64,000 nucleotides of DNA from Betaproteobacteria bacterium. Lineage in GTDB: Bacteria; Pseudomonadota; Gammaproteobacteria; Burkholderiales; Casimicrobiaceae. The notes beneath the pieces are model-generated. The model had not been told where the DNA came from. It searched no databases and saw only the letters and a program-made list of their open reading frames with translations. The stretch spans positions 76,855 to 140,854 of the forward strand of contig JAPUER010000069.1 in the NCBI GenBank assembly GCA_027492485.1. The letters run 5' to 3'. The translations under genes and the position numbers were made by a program. Of this stretch, positions 23,028 to 31,315 are shown piece after piece (position 1 is the first letter of the stretch; the number at the start of each line of letters is the position of its first letter).

Positions 23028-24806
23028 ATGGCGAACGATCAGCAGTCATCCGATACCGGGCTGAACCTGCAGTCGACGACGATCATGTTCGCCGACGTAG
23101 TGGAGTCGGTACGGCTGATCCGTGACCATCAGGCGCGATACGTCGCGCGCTGGCGTGTTCTGCTTGCGCAGTTGACCTCGATTGTGGTGGCTGCACACGG
23201 GAACATCATCGAGCGCCGTGGCGACGGATTGCTCATCACGTTTGGCACCCCGCGCGCTGCAGCGGGTGTTGCGCTGCGTTTCCATCGATGCTGCCAGGCA
23301 GCGAATGTCGAACATCCCGACGACGACACGATTGTGATGCGCATTGGCGTGCATAGCGCTGCGGTGCTGATTGAAGATGGCTCGATTTTTGGCGATGGTG
23401 TCAATGTGACAGCACGGGTCGCCTCGCTTGCGGGGCCGGGCGAAACCGTATTCAGCGACGCTGCGCGAGACGGCCTGACGGCCGGCGTCGATGCCGAGGT
23501 AGAAGACCTGGGCGATTGCTTCGTCAAACATCTGCCGCAGCCAATTCGTGCGTTTCGCGTTGGCGGCGCCGGAAGCGCGCCCGTGCTGCCGTCGACGCAT
23601 GCCGACGCCGACGATCTGCTGCCGGCGGTGGCGGTGTTGCAGTTTGCCTTTAACGACGAGCCGCAAAGCCGCAGTGTGATGGACCTGTTTTGCGAATCGG
23701 TTTCCGGTGCACTGGCGCATGCGCCCGGCTTGCGGGTCGTGGCCTGGTTGTCGAGCAAGGCGTTGTCCACCGAGGCGCCCGATTTTGCGACGATCGGGGC
23801 CAAACTCGGGGCCGACTGGCTGCTTTCCGGATCGGTTTACCTGGCGGGCGAGCGCGTGGTGATCAACGCTCAATTGATCGCGGCTGCGGCGGGCGAAGTG
23901 ATCTGTGCATTGCGCGAAGTGGAGAGCATCGGCGATCTGTTGCAGAAAGAAAGCGCCCTGGTCGCCGCCGTGTCGACCGCGGTGGTCGCGAGTATCGCCA
24001 ACGCAGAGGCAAAGCGCGTGGCGCGCCATGCCCTGCCAACCTTGGCCGGTCACACCTTGTTGCTGGGGGCGGTGGGCCTGATGCACCGGGCGCGCGCCGG
24101 CGATTTCGATCGCAGTCGTGAGGCGCTGGAGCACTTGCTGGAGCGGCAACCGCGCATGCACAGCGCAAGGCCGTGGCTGGCGAAGTGGTTTTTGCTACGC
24201 CATACGCGGGGCATCGCAACGACGACCGAGGCTGACACGCGTCGCGCCCTCGCGGAAACGTCGCGTGCGCTGGATTCCCACCCGAACGATGCGTTCGCCC
24301 TCGCCATGCGCGGTTTCATTTATTTTCACCTGGCACGGGACAATGCGCTGGCCAGCGACACGCTCGAACATGCCATCGATCTCAATCCGAATGAAGCCAT
24401 GGCCAACAGTTTTCTGGCGGCGGTCACCGGTGTGCACGGAAATTTCGAGCGTTCATGGAAGTTGGCGTCGCACGCGCTCACGCTGTCGCCGTTCGATCCG
24501 CTGCGCGCCTATATGCGCATGATCGCGTCCACTTGCGCCTTCACGTCGGAGCGCTACGACGAGGCGGTGCGCCTGGCGCAGGCGTCGATTCGCGAGAGCG
24601 CAACGCACATATCGGCCTGGCGCACCTTGATCATCGCGCTGGTCTGCGCCAACCGCACCGACGAAGCCCGGCAGCACGTACCGAAACTCATGGAGGTGGA
24701 CCCCATGTTGACGGTCACGTCATACAGAAATCGCATTCAAGTTCCGGACCCGGCGCGCGCGAGAGCGATCGAGGCGTTGCGTGTGGCGGGCGTACGTGAG
24801 GCGTGA
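23028..24806 (+). CDS. Class III nucleotide cyclase with TolB-like and TPR regions
   Basis: A 592-residue cytoplasmic protein. The N-terminal cyclase homology domain keeps both metal aspartates (Asp23 in IMFADVVES, Asp66 in RRGDGLLITF) and the transition-state Asn126/Arg130 pair (VNVTARVAS), so it looks catalytically competent to make cAMP or cGMP. A TolB-like alpha/beta domain (LPAVAVLQFAFND, about 205-330) and a helical TPR-like C terminus follow, the layout of many rhizobial and betaproteobacterial adenylate cyclases. The start at 23028 follows GAGGGGAAGGCG. It is the first gene of a plus-strand run with the PAP2-like, subtilisin and luxR genes. Confidence 0.88.
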   Translation: MANDQQSSDTGLNLQSTTIMFADVVESVRLIRDHQARYVARWRVLLAQLTSIVVAAHGNIIERRGDGLLITFGTPRAAAGVALRFHRCCQAANVEHPDDDTIVMRIGVHSAAVLIEDGSIFGDGVNVTARVASLAGPGETVFSDAARDGLTAGVDAEVEDLGDCFVKHLPQPIRAFRVGGAGSAPVLPSTHADADDLLPAVAVLQFAFNDEPQSRSVMDLFCESVSGALAHAPGLRVVAWLSSKALSTEAPDFATIGAKLGADWLLSGSVYLAGERVVINAQLIAAAAGEVICALREVESIGDLLQKESALVAAVSTAVVASIANAEAKRVARHALPTLAGHTLLLGAVGLMHRARAGDFDRSREALEHLLERQPRMHSARPWLAKWFLLRHTRGIATTTEADTRRALAETSRALDSHPNDAFALAMRGFIYFHLARDNALASDTLEHAIDLNPNEAMANSFLAAVTGVHGNFERSWKLASHALTLSPFDPLRAYMRMIASTCAFTSERYDEAVRLAQASIRESATHISAWRTLIIALVCANRTDEARQHVPKLMEVDPMLTVTSYRNRIQVPDPARARAIEALRVAGVREA

Positions 24807-24844
24807 CGCGCCGGAATCCAATCAATGTGATCGATGGGGGGAAT

Positions 24845-25927
24845 ATGGGAACAGATGGCGCAATCAATTTTCTGGGTCATGGCACCAATGGGGGTACCAA
24901 TGGCGGCACCAATGGCGGTACCAACGGAGGTACCGGTGTCGGCAGCGGCGATCTCGGGTTCGGCCTGTTGACCAACCGTGAAGGTACTTGTGATCCCGCG
25001 AACGTCACTCAAATGTCGGCGCGGACTTCGGCAGTGCCCGATGCGCTGTTTCGCTGGTCATTGCAGGTGCAGATGCAAACGCATGTCCAGGCGGTGCTGG
25101 AGCGGCTGCGGGTGACGCCCGGTGCGGCGGACGCAGCGACAGGGAAACGGACTGTCAAGTTAAGCTACGTTCCGCCGACTGCACCGCCTGAAGCAGTCGT
25201 ATCACTGCTGGATTTACAGCACCCAGAAAACGACCGCTTTGTGCGTGAAATTCCATCCGTGCTTGCCGCCGCAGAACTGCGCGCGGAGCGCTACCACGAA
25301 ATTCAGACCCAGGCGGATGGTGCCTGGGGATATTGGCGCGCGTTGTATCCCATGCGTCCGGAGCTGCTGCCGCAAACACAAATGCTGCTCGACGTCGCCG
25401 TCGAGTGCTGTACCTACATCGGGATGCGCTTCAAGCACGCTTATGCAGGCTTGCGGCCGTATGAACTGTCGCCGGAAGTGCAGCCGTTGATTCCAACGCC
25501 CGGCCACGCAAGCTTCCCGATGGGCCACGCGGCGCAGAACTTCGCAGTCGCGGCATTGCTGGCCTACATCGTCCGCGGCTTGACCAAAACTCCCGCGAAT
25601 CTTGCGCCATTCGTTGCGTCCGCTTTCAGGCTCGCACATCGGGTGTCGGAAAACCGCGTGATTGCCGGGGTTCACTTTCCTGTCGATCACTACGGCGGTG
25701 CGATTCTGGGAATCACTATTGCCAAGGTCGTTTGGTGTTTGGCTAATGGACGAGCGCCCGACACGATGACCCGTGTTCCGACGTTGCCAACGGTAGGCGA
25801 CTACATGAAGGATGAAGATGTTCGCGCATGGAGCGAGGCGCAGAAGTTAGGTGCAAGCGCGACCGATTGCGAAACACTGACCACGTGCTTGACTGTGGTC
25901 AAGAAAGAGTGGGCGCGATTTTCCTAG
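24845..25927 (+). CDS. PAP2 / vanadium-haloperoxidase-like protein
   Basis: A 360-residue protein with the three-part acid phosphatase/haloperoxidase signature: Kx6RP (KHAYAGLRP, about residue 197), a modified PSGH motif reading FPMGH, and Rx5Hx3D (RVIAGVHFPVD, about 272-282). Known members hydrolyse phosphoesters or bind vanadate for halide oxidation. The Ser to Met change in the middle motif makes the activity uncertain. No signal peptide or membrane span is obvious. The N terminus contains a GTNG tandem repeat. ATG 24845 has a strong GGGGGGAAT site. A GTG at 24803 overlapping the cyclase stop is the alternative. Confidence 0.8.
   Translation: MGTDGAINFLGHGTNGGTNGGTNGGTNGGTGVGSGDLGFGLLTNREGTCDPANVTQMSARTSAVPDALFRWSLQVQMQTHVQAVLERLRVTPGAADAATGKRTVKLSYVPPTAPPEAVVSLLDLQHPENDRFVREIPSVLAAAELRAERYHEIQTQADGAWGYWRALYPMRPELLPQTQMLLDVAVECCTYIGMRFKHAYAGLRPYELSPEVQPLIPTPGHASFPMGHAAQNFAVAALLAYIVRGLTKTPANLAPFVASAFRLAHRVSENRVIAGVHFPVDHYGGAILGITIAKVVWCLANGRAPDTMTRVPTLPTVGDYMKDEDVRAWSEAQKLGASATDCETLTTCLTVVKKEWARFS
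24890..24937 (+). repeat. 12-bp tandem repeat coding Gly-Thr-Asn-Gly
   Basis: About four imperfect units of GGYACCAAYGGN encode consecutive GTNG repeats near residues 16-31 of the PAP2-like protein. In-frame unit gain or loss would lengthen or shorten a flexible N-terminal linker without breaking the gene. Confidence 0.75.
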
Positions 25928-25971
25928 CAAGCGCCGCCGCATCTGCAACCCAAACCGATTGAGTATGCAAC

Positions 25972-27717
25972 GTGAAAGAAACCGATGCTTATCTCTTGCT
26001 CGCCGTGAAAGACAGCTTCGCGTCTTACGGCGGCACACCTTCCTCGGTTGCCGTTGTTGCCGAGTTCAAGACCGCAAGGATCGCGAGCATTTTCGCGGCG
26101 TGGAACCCATCGGCCATGCAGCACGGAAAAATCGTGTCCTGCGTTGTGCCCTATGCGTTCATCAAATGGGCGCACTTCTTCCCCGCTCTGGTGCGCTACG
26201 AGCTGGCGCTGCCTTTCGCCGCGCCACGCCTGCGTCGGCGCGAGGCAGGTAGCGCCAGAGCGGTGGCTGAGGACGCCGACGAGAGCGCGGCCGAGTCGGC
26301 AAGCGGGTCGACAAGCAACACGCTACTCGCCGTCATCGACACCGGTTGTCCGTTCGCGCACAAGGCTTTCCGGTCGGCAGACGGCCAATCGACCGCCATC
26401 CGCGCGATCTGGGACCAGGATCCGGTTCCCGATTTCGGTGCCAATGGCACATCGCGCGGCATACCCTACGGTAGCGTTTTGTCACGCGACGCGATGCGGC
26501 ACGCCATTGCCGCGCACCCGCAGCACACGATGGCAGGTGAAAGCGCCTGCTATCGCAGCGTCGACTACCGTGAGTTGACGGGCGCAAGAAGCCACGGCGC
26601 CATGATGCTTGGATTGCTGCGCCACGGCATTCCGCCGCACGGCCATTGCGATCAACCTGAGAACGACATCCTGTTTGTGCAGTTGCCGCGCCAGTTGTTG
26701 TCGGTGCCTTCGCGTGCCGCGTTGGCGCGCTCGATCCTCGATGGCGTCGGCTGGGTCATGCAGCAACGGCAGAAGGGTGAAACGAACGTGGTAGTCAACG
26801 TCTCGTATGCCACCAGCCTGACCGCGCATGACGCCAGCGGCCTGCTCGCCATCGGTTTGCAAGCCCACGTTGCGATGGCAAAAAAGCAGGGAGTGGAGCT
26901 TCACATCGTCTTTTCGGCGGGCAACGATTTCGAAGAGTCCTTGCATGCAGAACTGGACGGCACCCGGCCGAGTGTCCGCTGGCGGCATGCGTCCGGCAAT
27001 GAAGTACCGTGTTTTGCCGAGCTGTGGATCGGTCCGAAGGTCGAGGGTGGGCCCTGGAAAGGCGAGGTTTCGATTGCCACGCCTGCCGGTGAAGCCCTCC
27101 GCATTAACCTGGCAGGTCAACCGTCGGTGGTGACATCCAGCGACCGAACGCTGGCACTCGTGCACAGTCATTGGTACGCGGGCGACGGTCATCGATTGCT
27201 GCTGTTTCGCCTCAAGCCTCGGGCCGCGACCGGCGACTACATCATCACCACGCCGGCCGCAACGAAGTCGGCACTGTATGTGTCGCACCGCCACGGCACC
27301 GTCGGTTACGCGCTGCGACCGTCACGATCAAGGCTGGTGAATGTCGCGCAGCAAGCAACGGTTACCGGTAGCGGAACGCTGAATGGATACGCGTGCTTTC
27401 CGGAGGCGATTGCGGTAGGGGGATACACGAAGGCAGGCGACCAGAGCACATCGACGCCACCAGGAGGGGAAGTCGCCACGAAAGAGACATCTTCGGCACC
27501 CGCCCGCATCCCGGGCGTCAAGGACTGCCTGGATTACTCCGCGCTAGCCAATCAAAGCGCTGCCATCTCAAGCGTGAGAGGTATCGGCAGTTTCAGTGCA
27601 TGTGTGGTGTACATGGGCGGCAGTTCGGTAGCCGCGCCGCAGGCAGCAAAGGCTCTGGGGTCGCGCAGGACGTTTGCGGGTGTATGTGCGCCCCGCCTGG
27701 GGGAAATCGTTCGATGA
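25972..27717 (+). CDS. Subtilisin-like S8 family peptidase
   Basis: A 581-residue serine peptidase. The catalytic Asp lies in LLAVIDTGCPFAH (about 122), the His in GARSHGAMMLG (about 208), the oxyanion Asn in FSAGND and the Ser in MGGSSVAAPQAA (about 552). No signal peptide is visible, so it may act in the cytoplasm, unlike most subtilisins. The first 115 residues form a separate N-terminal region that could be a propeptide or sensor. The start is a GTG at 25972, with no better candidate nearby. The gene follows the PAP2-like gene by 44 nt and ends in ATGA overlap with a 31-codon ORF. Confidence 0.85.
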   Translation: MKETDAYLLLAVKDSFASYGGTPSSVAVVAEFKTARIASIFAAWNPSAMQHGKIVSCVVPYAFIKWAHFFPALVRYELALPFAAPRLRRREAGSARAVAEDADESAAESASGSTSNTLLAVIDTGCPFAHKAFRSADGQSTAIRAIWDQDPVPDFGANGTSRGIPYGSVLSRDAMRHAIAAHPQHTMAGESACYRSVDYRELTGARSHGAMMLGLLRHGIPPHGHCDQPENDILFVQLPRQLLSVPSRAALARSILDGVGWVMQQRQKGETNVVVNVSYATSLTAHDASGLLAIGLQAHVAMAKKQGVELHIVFSAGNDFEESLHAELDGTRPSVRWRHASGNEVPCFAELWIGPKVEGGPWKGEVSIATPAGEALRINLAGQPSVVTSSDRTLALVHSHWYAGDGHRLLLFRLKPRAATGDYIITTPAATKSALYVSHRHGTVGYALRPSRSRLVNVAQQATVTGSGTLNGYACFPEAIAVGGYTKAGDQSTSTPPGGEVATKETSSAPARIPGVKDCLDYSALANQSAAISSVRGIGSFSACVVYMGGSSVAAPQAAKALGSRRTFAGVCAPRLGEIVR

Positions 27718-27809
27718 TCTTACACAGAGTGACCGTGGCCGCGCGTTGCCATACCGTCATTGTCGATAGCGTGCTCGTCGAGCCGCGTGGCCGCGAGGTT
27801 CGGCAATGA
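27714..27809 (+). CDS. Possible 31-residue peptide coupled to subtilisin and luxR genes
   Basis: A 31-codon frame fills the gap between the subtilisin and luxR genes. Its ATG overlaps the subtilisin stop (ATGA) and its TGA overlaps the luxR ATG (ATGA). The predicted peptide begins MILHRVTVAARC, has one Cys and a basic tail, and matches nothing I recognise. Exact coupling on both sides suggests it is translated, either as a peptide product or only to carry ribosomes into luxR. Confidence 0.4.
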   Translation: MILHRVTVAARCHTVIVDSVLVEPRGREVRQ

Positions 27810-28870
27810 GCAAGGTTCAGTCGACGCGTGTAACGCTGCGGCAACTCTGCAATCTGGGTCTGCCGGCCGCCGTGCTATTGCCCTCGCTGCTGCCCGCAAT
27901 TCGATCGGTGGTGCCGGCCAGTCATGCCGCGTTTTTCTATGCCGACGCCGCAGGCAACATGGTCAACATGTATGCCGAGCGCATGCTGCCGCCCGAGGCG
28001 ATGGCGAACTACTACGAACGCTACTATCGGGCCGATACGTCGGCATTCACGCGGTCTTATCTGCGTCTCGCGGCGGCGGGCGACCCGGTGTCGTCGCGGA
28101 CCTTGACGCCGGCGGAGCGGGGTGGCGACTACTTTCGCGACGTTCTCTCGTTGCTGGATGTTGGTCACATCATGTACGGCATCGTCCGCGCGCAGACCAA
28201 CGGGCACGAACCGATCGGGCAGCTGAGCCTGTATCGCGCGGCGACTGCCGCGCCATTCGACGCCACCGACGCCGACGCCTTGCGCGACGTGCTGCATTAT
28301 CTTGGTCGCGCCTTGGTCGCCTCACCCTTTGCGCCGGTTACGGCCGCAGCGGAAGATACGGCCGAGGAGGCGATGGCCGTGCTCGACGACCTTGGCAACA
28401 CGTTGTATGCCGACGACGCGTGGTCGCGACTGGTGCGCCTGGCGCGTGGTGAGCCGATTTCGCCGGGGCAGGCAGCGGGCGAGCCGAAGGCGCTGCGCGA
28501 GTTTCTGCACGGCGTGGTGAAAGCCGCGTCGGCCGCGAAAAACGCTTTGCACACGGTGAATTCGCCGTGGGGCAAGTTCGCTTTCCGGCATCACACGCTG
28601 TCCGGCGTTGCCGGCGACCGGGCGACCGCGCTCGTTCTGTCGCGGCTGGCGGCCGAGCCGGTGCGATTGACCGAAGGCGCCGCCCGCCTGCAGCTATCGG
28701 CGCAACAACGCGAAGTGGCGTTGATGATTGCGCTCGGCCAAACCAACGCGCAAATCGCCGAAAAACTCGGGGTGTCGGTCAACACGGCGGGCTATCACGT
28801 CAAGCAGGTGTTTGCGAAGCTCGACGTGCATGACCGCGGCGAGGTGGCGACGGTGCTGCGGCGGGCTTAA
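27806..28870 (+). CDS. LuxR-type transcriptional regulator
   Basis: A 354-residue regulator. The C terminus (about 296-354) is a LuxR/GerE helix-turn-helix with LSAQQREVALMIALGQTNAQ and VSVNTAGYHVKQVFAKLDV. The N-terminal 290 residues resemble no ligand domain I can name, and the typical autoinducer-pocket residues were not found. It is last in the cyclase-PAP2-subtilisin run and may regulate it. The final 178 bp of its coding sequence recur without a mismatch at 33281-33458, a partial duplication. Confidence 0.85.
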   Translation: MSKVQSTRVTLRQLCNLGLPAAVLLPSLLPAIRSVVPASHAAFFYADAAGNMVNMYAERMLPPEAMANYYERYYRADTSAFTRSYLRLAAAGDPVSSRTLTPAERGGDYFRDVLSLLDVGHIMYGIVRAQTNGHEPIGQLSLYRAATAAPFDATDADALRDVLHYLGRALVASPFAPVTAAAEDTAEEAMAVLDDLGNTLYADDAWSRLVRLARGEPISPGQAAGEPKALREFLHGVVKAASAAKNALHTVNSPWGKFAFRHHTLSGVAGDRATALVLSRLAAEPVRLTEGAARLQLSAQQREVALMIALGQTNAQIAEKLGVSVNTAGYHVKQVFAKLDVHDRGEVATVLRRA

Positions 28871-28988
28871 CCGTTCTCGGCAGTAACGAGCCCCGACCCG
28901 TGCGGTGCCGAACTGCTCTGCGCGACCGCTGAAAATCCAGGATAAGCACAGCGCGGATCACCGTTGACAGTTGCTTGCGTCCCGCAAC

Positions 28989-29549
28989 TCAGCGTCGAGA
29001 GTATCGAAGGATGCCGGGGAGGAAACGACCGGTTTCGCGGCGGTACGTAGCGTACTCGGTCGCCAATGGAGATTCGGCAAAGCAAGCTTCTTCACGGCGC
29101 GCTGCGCGCACATAAATGATCGTTAACACGGCAAAAATCAGCACTGTGAGTAGCGATGGAACCGCGATCAACGCGGCTAGCCAACCGGCCATATAGCTGG
29201 TGTAGAAAGGATGCCGGACGTACCGGTACGGTCCGTCGCGCAGAAGTTCCGTTGGCTGGCGATCCGACCCAAGAAAGTCAAGATGCGTCGACCGTGCTGA
29301 AACATAGGCCCACCAAAATGTTGATGTAGCAAACACATAGAAGCAGGCAGCGGCCATTGCCTGTAGTGGATTGATGTCGGATGCGCGCAGAATAAGCGTC
29401 AGACACGCAGCGGTTGCGGCGCCAGCGAGCAATGAAATCAATCTCTTGCCGGCCACAGCGCCCGCGTCCGCTGTCCGGAAAAACGAGAACGCTCCCCAAA
29501 CTGCCGAGCCGTAGCATGCGGCGGCCAGTATGAACACAATGGAACTCAC
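28989..29549 (-). CDS. ICMT/PEMT-like membrane methyltransferase
   Basis: A 186-residue membrane protein with four to five hydrophobic segments and the signature GPYRYVRHPFYTSYM (about 112-126). That signature is shared by isoprenylcysteine carboxyl methyltransferase and phospholipid methyltransferase families, which use SAM to methylate carboxyl or amine groups of lipophilic substrates. Its ATG overlaps the stop of the N-acyltransferase-like gene (ATGA, 29546-29549). The neighbour suggests the substrate could be an acylated amino acid, but that is inference. Base composition is lower in GC than the surrounding housekeeping genes. Confidence 0.8.
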   Translation of the reverse strand: MSSIVFILAAACYGSAVWGAFSFFRTADAGAVAGKRLISLLAGAATAACLTLILRASDINPLQAMAAACFYVFATSTFWWAYVSARSTHLDFLGSDRQPTELLRDGPYRYVRHPFYTSYMAGWLAALIAVPSLLTVLIFAVLTIIYVRAARREEACFAESPLATEYATYRRETGRFLPGILRYSRR

Positions 29550-30313
29550 CGCTGCATCCGCTTGCGCCGGATTGAATCAAACGCAAAGACAGCCACCGGT
29601 TCAAGCACCAGAGCCAACTGTAGCCAAAAGGCCCGTAGCAGGCTGACTTTGGGGACAAGTTCCGGGAAGTGTTTGCGTGCGTGCGCTGTGGCAGTGGGCC
29701 AGAGCACGAGCCACAACGAGGAACGTAGTCCCACGTCAATCAAACCAGGCAGATAGTCGCAGCGGAACAACCGATGTTTCTTCGTGCCGAGGTCGTCGTG
29801 CGTAAACTCTACCCCGCACAACTTTGCGCCAAAGAACGATGTGTAAAACGGCACCAGCTCATCGGTACAACACGCGACAAAGTGTTTGCGGCCGCTGCGC
29901 AACATCGCGTCCGCTATGCCGTGGCATAACGCACGAATGACGCGCCAGGACCGGTGCCGGCGCTCGACACAGAAGCGGGATATTTCACAGCAATCGGATC
30001 GCGCTGGCAGATGGTCGCCCCAAGTGATGAAGCGGTCATGCTCCCACTCGGCATCTGCCGGTCGCGCGATGACGCGCGCCGAAGCAACCGCCTGGCCGTT
30101 CAACCAGACTCCGACAAGAAATGCGTCGTCATCAAATTTGTCGACCATCAACTCGTCGCGCTGATGCTTCCCGACGCCTCGGTACACGCGAGTACGCAGA
30201 TCGATAAGCGCCGCACGCTCGGCTGGATGCGCTGCAATCCGCCAGATCAAGTTTTTTTGACATGGCACGGCGATGGGTTTTGTGGGTTGCACCTGACTGT
30301 TTCGCACGGTCAC
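29546..30313 (-). CDS. N-acyl amino acid synthase (FeeM)-like acyltransferase
   Basis: A 255-residue protein with a GNAT-like core similar to FeeM-type N-acyl amino acid synthases and to acyltransferases associated with PEP-CTERM/exosortase systems. The matching features are RTRVYRGVGK, a central CCEISRFCVERRHRS strand-loop and CTDELVPFYTSFFGAKLCG. FeeM joins a long-chain acyl-ACP to an amino acid such as tyrosine. The C-terminal 60 residues contain hydrophobic segments, suggesting membrane association. It sits in the middle of a three-gene coupled operon with 4-nt overlaps on both sides. Substrate and acyl donor are unproven. Confidence 0.7.
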   Translation of the reverse strand: MTVRNSQVQPTKPIAVPCQKNLIWRIAAHPAERAALIDLRTRVYRGVGKHQRDELMVDKFDDDAFLVGVWLNGQAVASARVIARPADAEWEHDRFITWGDHLPARSDCCEISRFCVERRHRSWRVIRALCHGIADAMLRSGRKHFVACCTDELVPFYTSFFGAKLCGVEFTHDDLGTKKHRLFRCDYLPGLIDVGLRSSLWLVLWPTATAHARKHFPELVPKVSLLRAFWLQLALVLEPVAVFAFDSIRRKRMQR

Positions 30314-30990
30314 GCTCTACGCACGCTGATGAGTCGATAGGTGGTTTCCCCGCGGACGCCGTTGACTGGGTACCAGCTATATCGAACCGCCTGGCTTTGA
30401 TTGCCACCGAGCAATAGCATGTTTTTTTTGTCGTCGCTATAGCGCACAAAAAAACTTACATGCCCCCCACTTCCCGTTGACGAATGGCGGGTGAAGACCG
30501 CGATGTCGCCCGGCCTCTCGCTGCCGTTGGGCACTCCGGCGTGCCAATCATGCCAGCGCAGCGCCCATGCGGAGTTGGTGCCATTAAGACCTGCCTGTTC
30601 GACGCACCAATTGACAAAACAGGAACACCAAGCTGTTTCATCCGACGTTTTTTCAAGATTGCTTAGATCATCGACAGTGGAAAGGTATTCAACGATCTTA
30701 GGATGGGCAACTATGGGGCTAGCGTTCTCCTTGACGCCGACTTGGCGGGCCGCGATATTGAAAAATTCCGGTGCGGCGCTTCCATAGCCGAGATACTTCA
30801 AGCTTACCCAGCCGGATTTGCCACTGTTGTGCTGCACCTGTCCCCAAGTGCCAGTGGCGTCAATGTCCGTCACGTCGACGCTGTCGCCGCCAGCAAGCAG
30901 GAGCAAGCTTTCCAGCGTTGCCTTTGGCCCGCTACGCAGGTGAAGTCGTTGCGCGATGACTACTGCCGAAAACAATGTTTGCATCTCCAT
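30310..30990 (-). CDS. SH3-like plus TIGR02594-type amidase domain protein
   Basis: A 226-residue protein. Residues 10-70 form a bacterial SH3-like domain (LHLRSGPKATLESL ... GWVSLKYLGY). Residues 75-220 resemble the TIGR02594/CHAP-like NlpC-type fold, with Cys in ETAWCSCFVNWC and His in GGHVSFFVRY as the likely catalytic pair. Relatives occur as phage-type endolysins or peptidoglycan amidases. No signal peptide is evident. It is the first gene of the operon, and its stop overlaps the acyltransferase start by 4 nt. The start at 30990 or the Met two codons later are both possible. Confidence 0.72.
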   Translation of the reverse strand: MEMQTLFSAVVIAQRLHLRSGPKATLESLLLLAGGDSVDVTDIDATGTWGQVQHNSGKSGWVSLKYLGYGSAAPEFFNIAARQVGVKENASPIVAHPKIVEYLSTVDDLSNLEKTSDETAWCSCFVNWCVEQAGLNGTNSAWALRWHDWHAGVPNGSERPGDIAVFTRHSSTGSGGHVSFFVRYSDDKKNMLLLGGNQSQAVRYSWYPVNGVRGETTYRLISVRRA

Positions 30991-31315
30991 ACTCCCAATC
31001 CATACGTGGAATTAACTGCCGGGAACAACTCGCGGCACGCGGCGACGTCGAGCTTTTGCGGCTGTGTGGAGTTTGAACTGGAATAGGGCGATTCGACCTC
31101 ACGCATGCGCGTGGGACTTCGATGCTCGGCCACACACGCGAAGTGATAAGCCAGCGCTGATGCGTGTTGCATGCCATCACTTACTCCCCTGCAGGCGCAC
31201 ATAGCACCCGCACGGCGGGGCCGCACGCTGCGCCCGTACTCCCACTCGACCGAGTGAGGTGAAAACGGTGATTTCCGGACAGACTTGCTCAACATTCACA
31301 ATGGAGAGTTGACGC
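30991..31315. other. 325-bp divergent intergenic region
   Basis: This region separates the amidase operon (minus) from the lipoprotein gene (plus). No gene was recognised. It holds two short perfect dyads, CACGCATGCGCGTG-like near 31101 and CACTCG-AC-CGAGTG at 31243-31256, either of which could be a regulator site. Confidence 0.5.
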
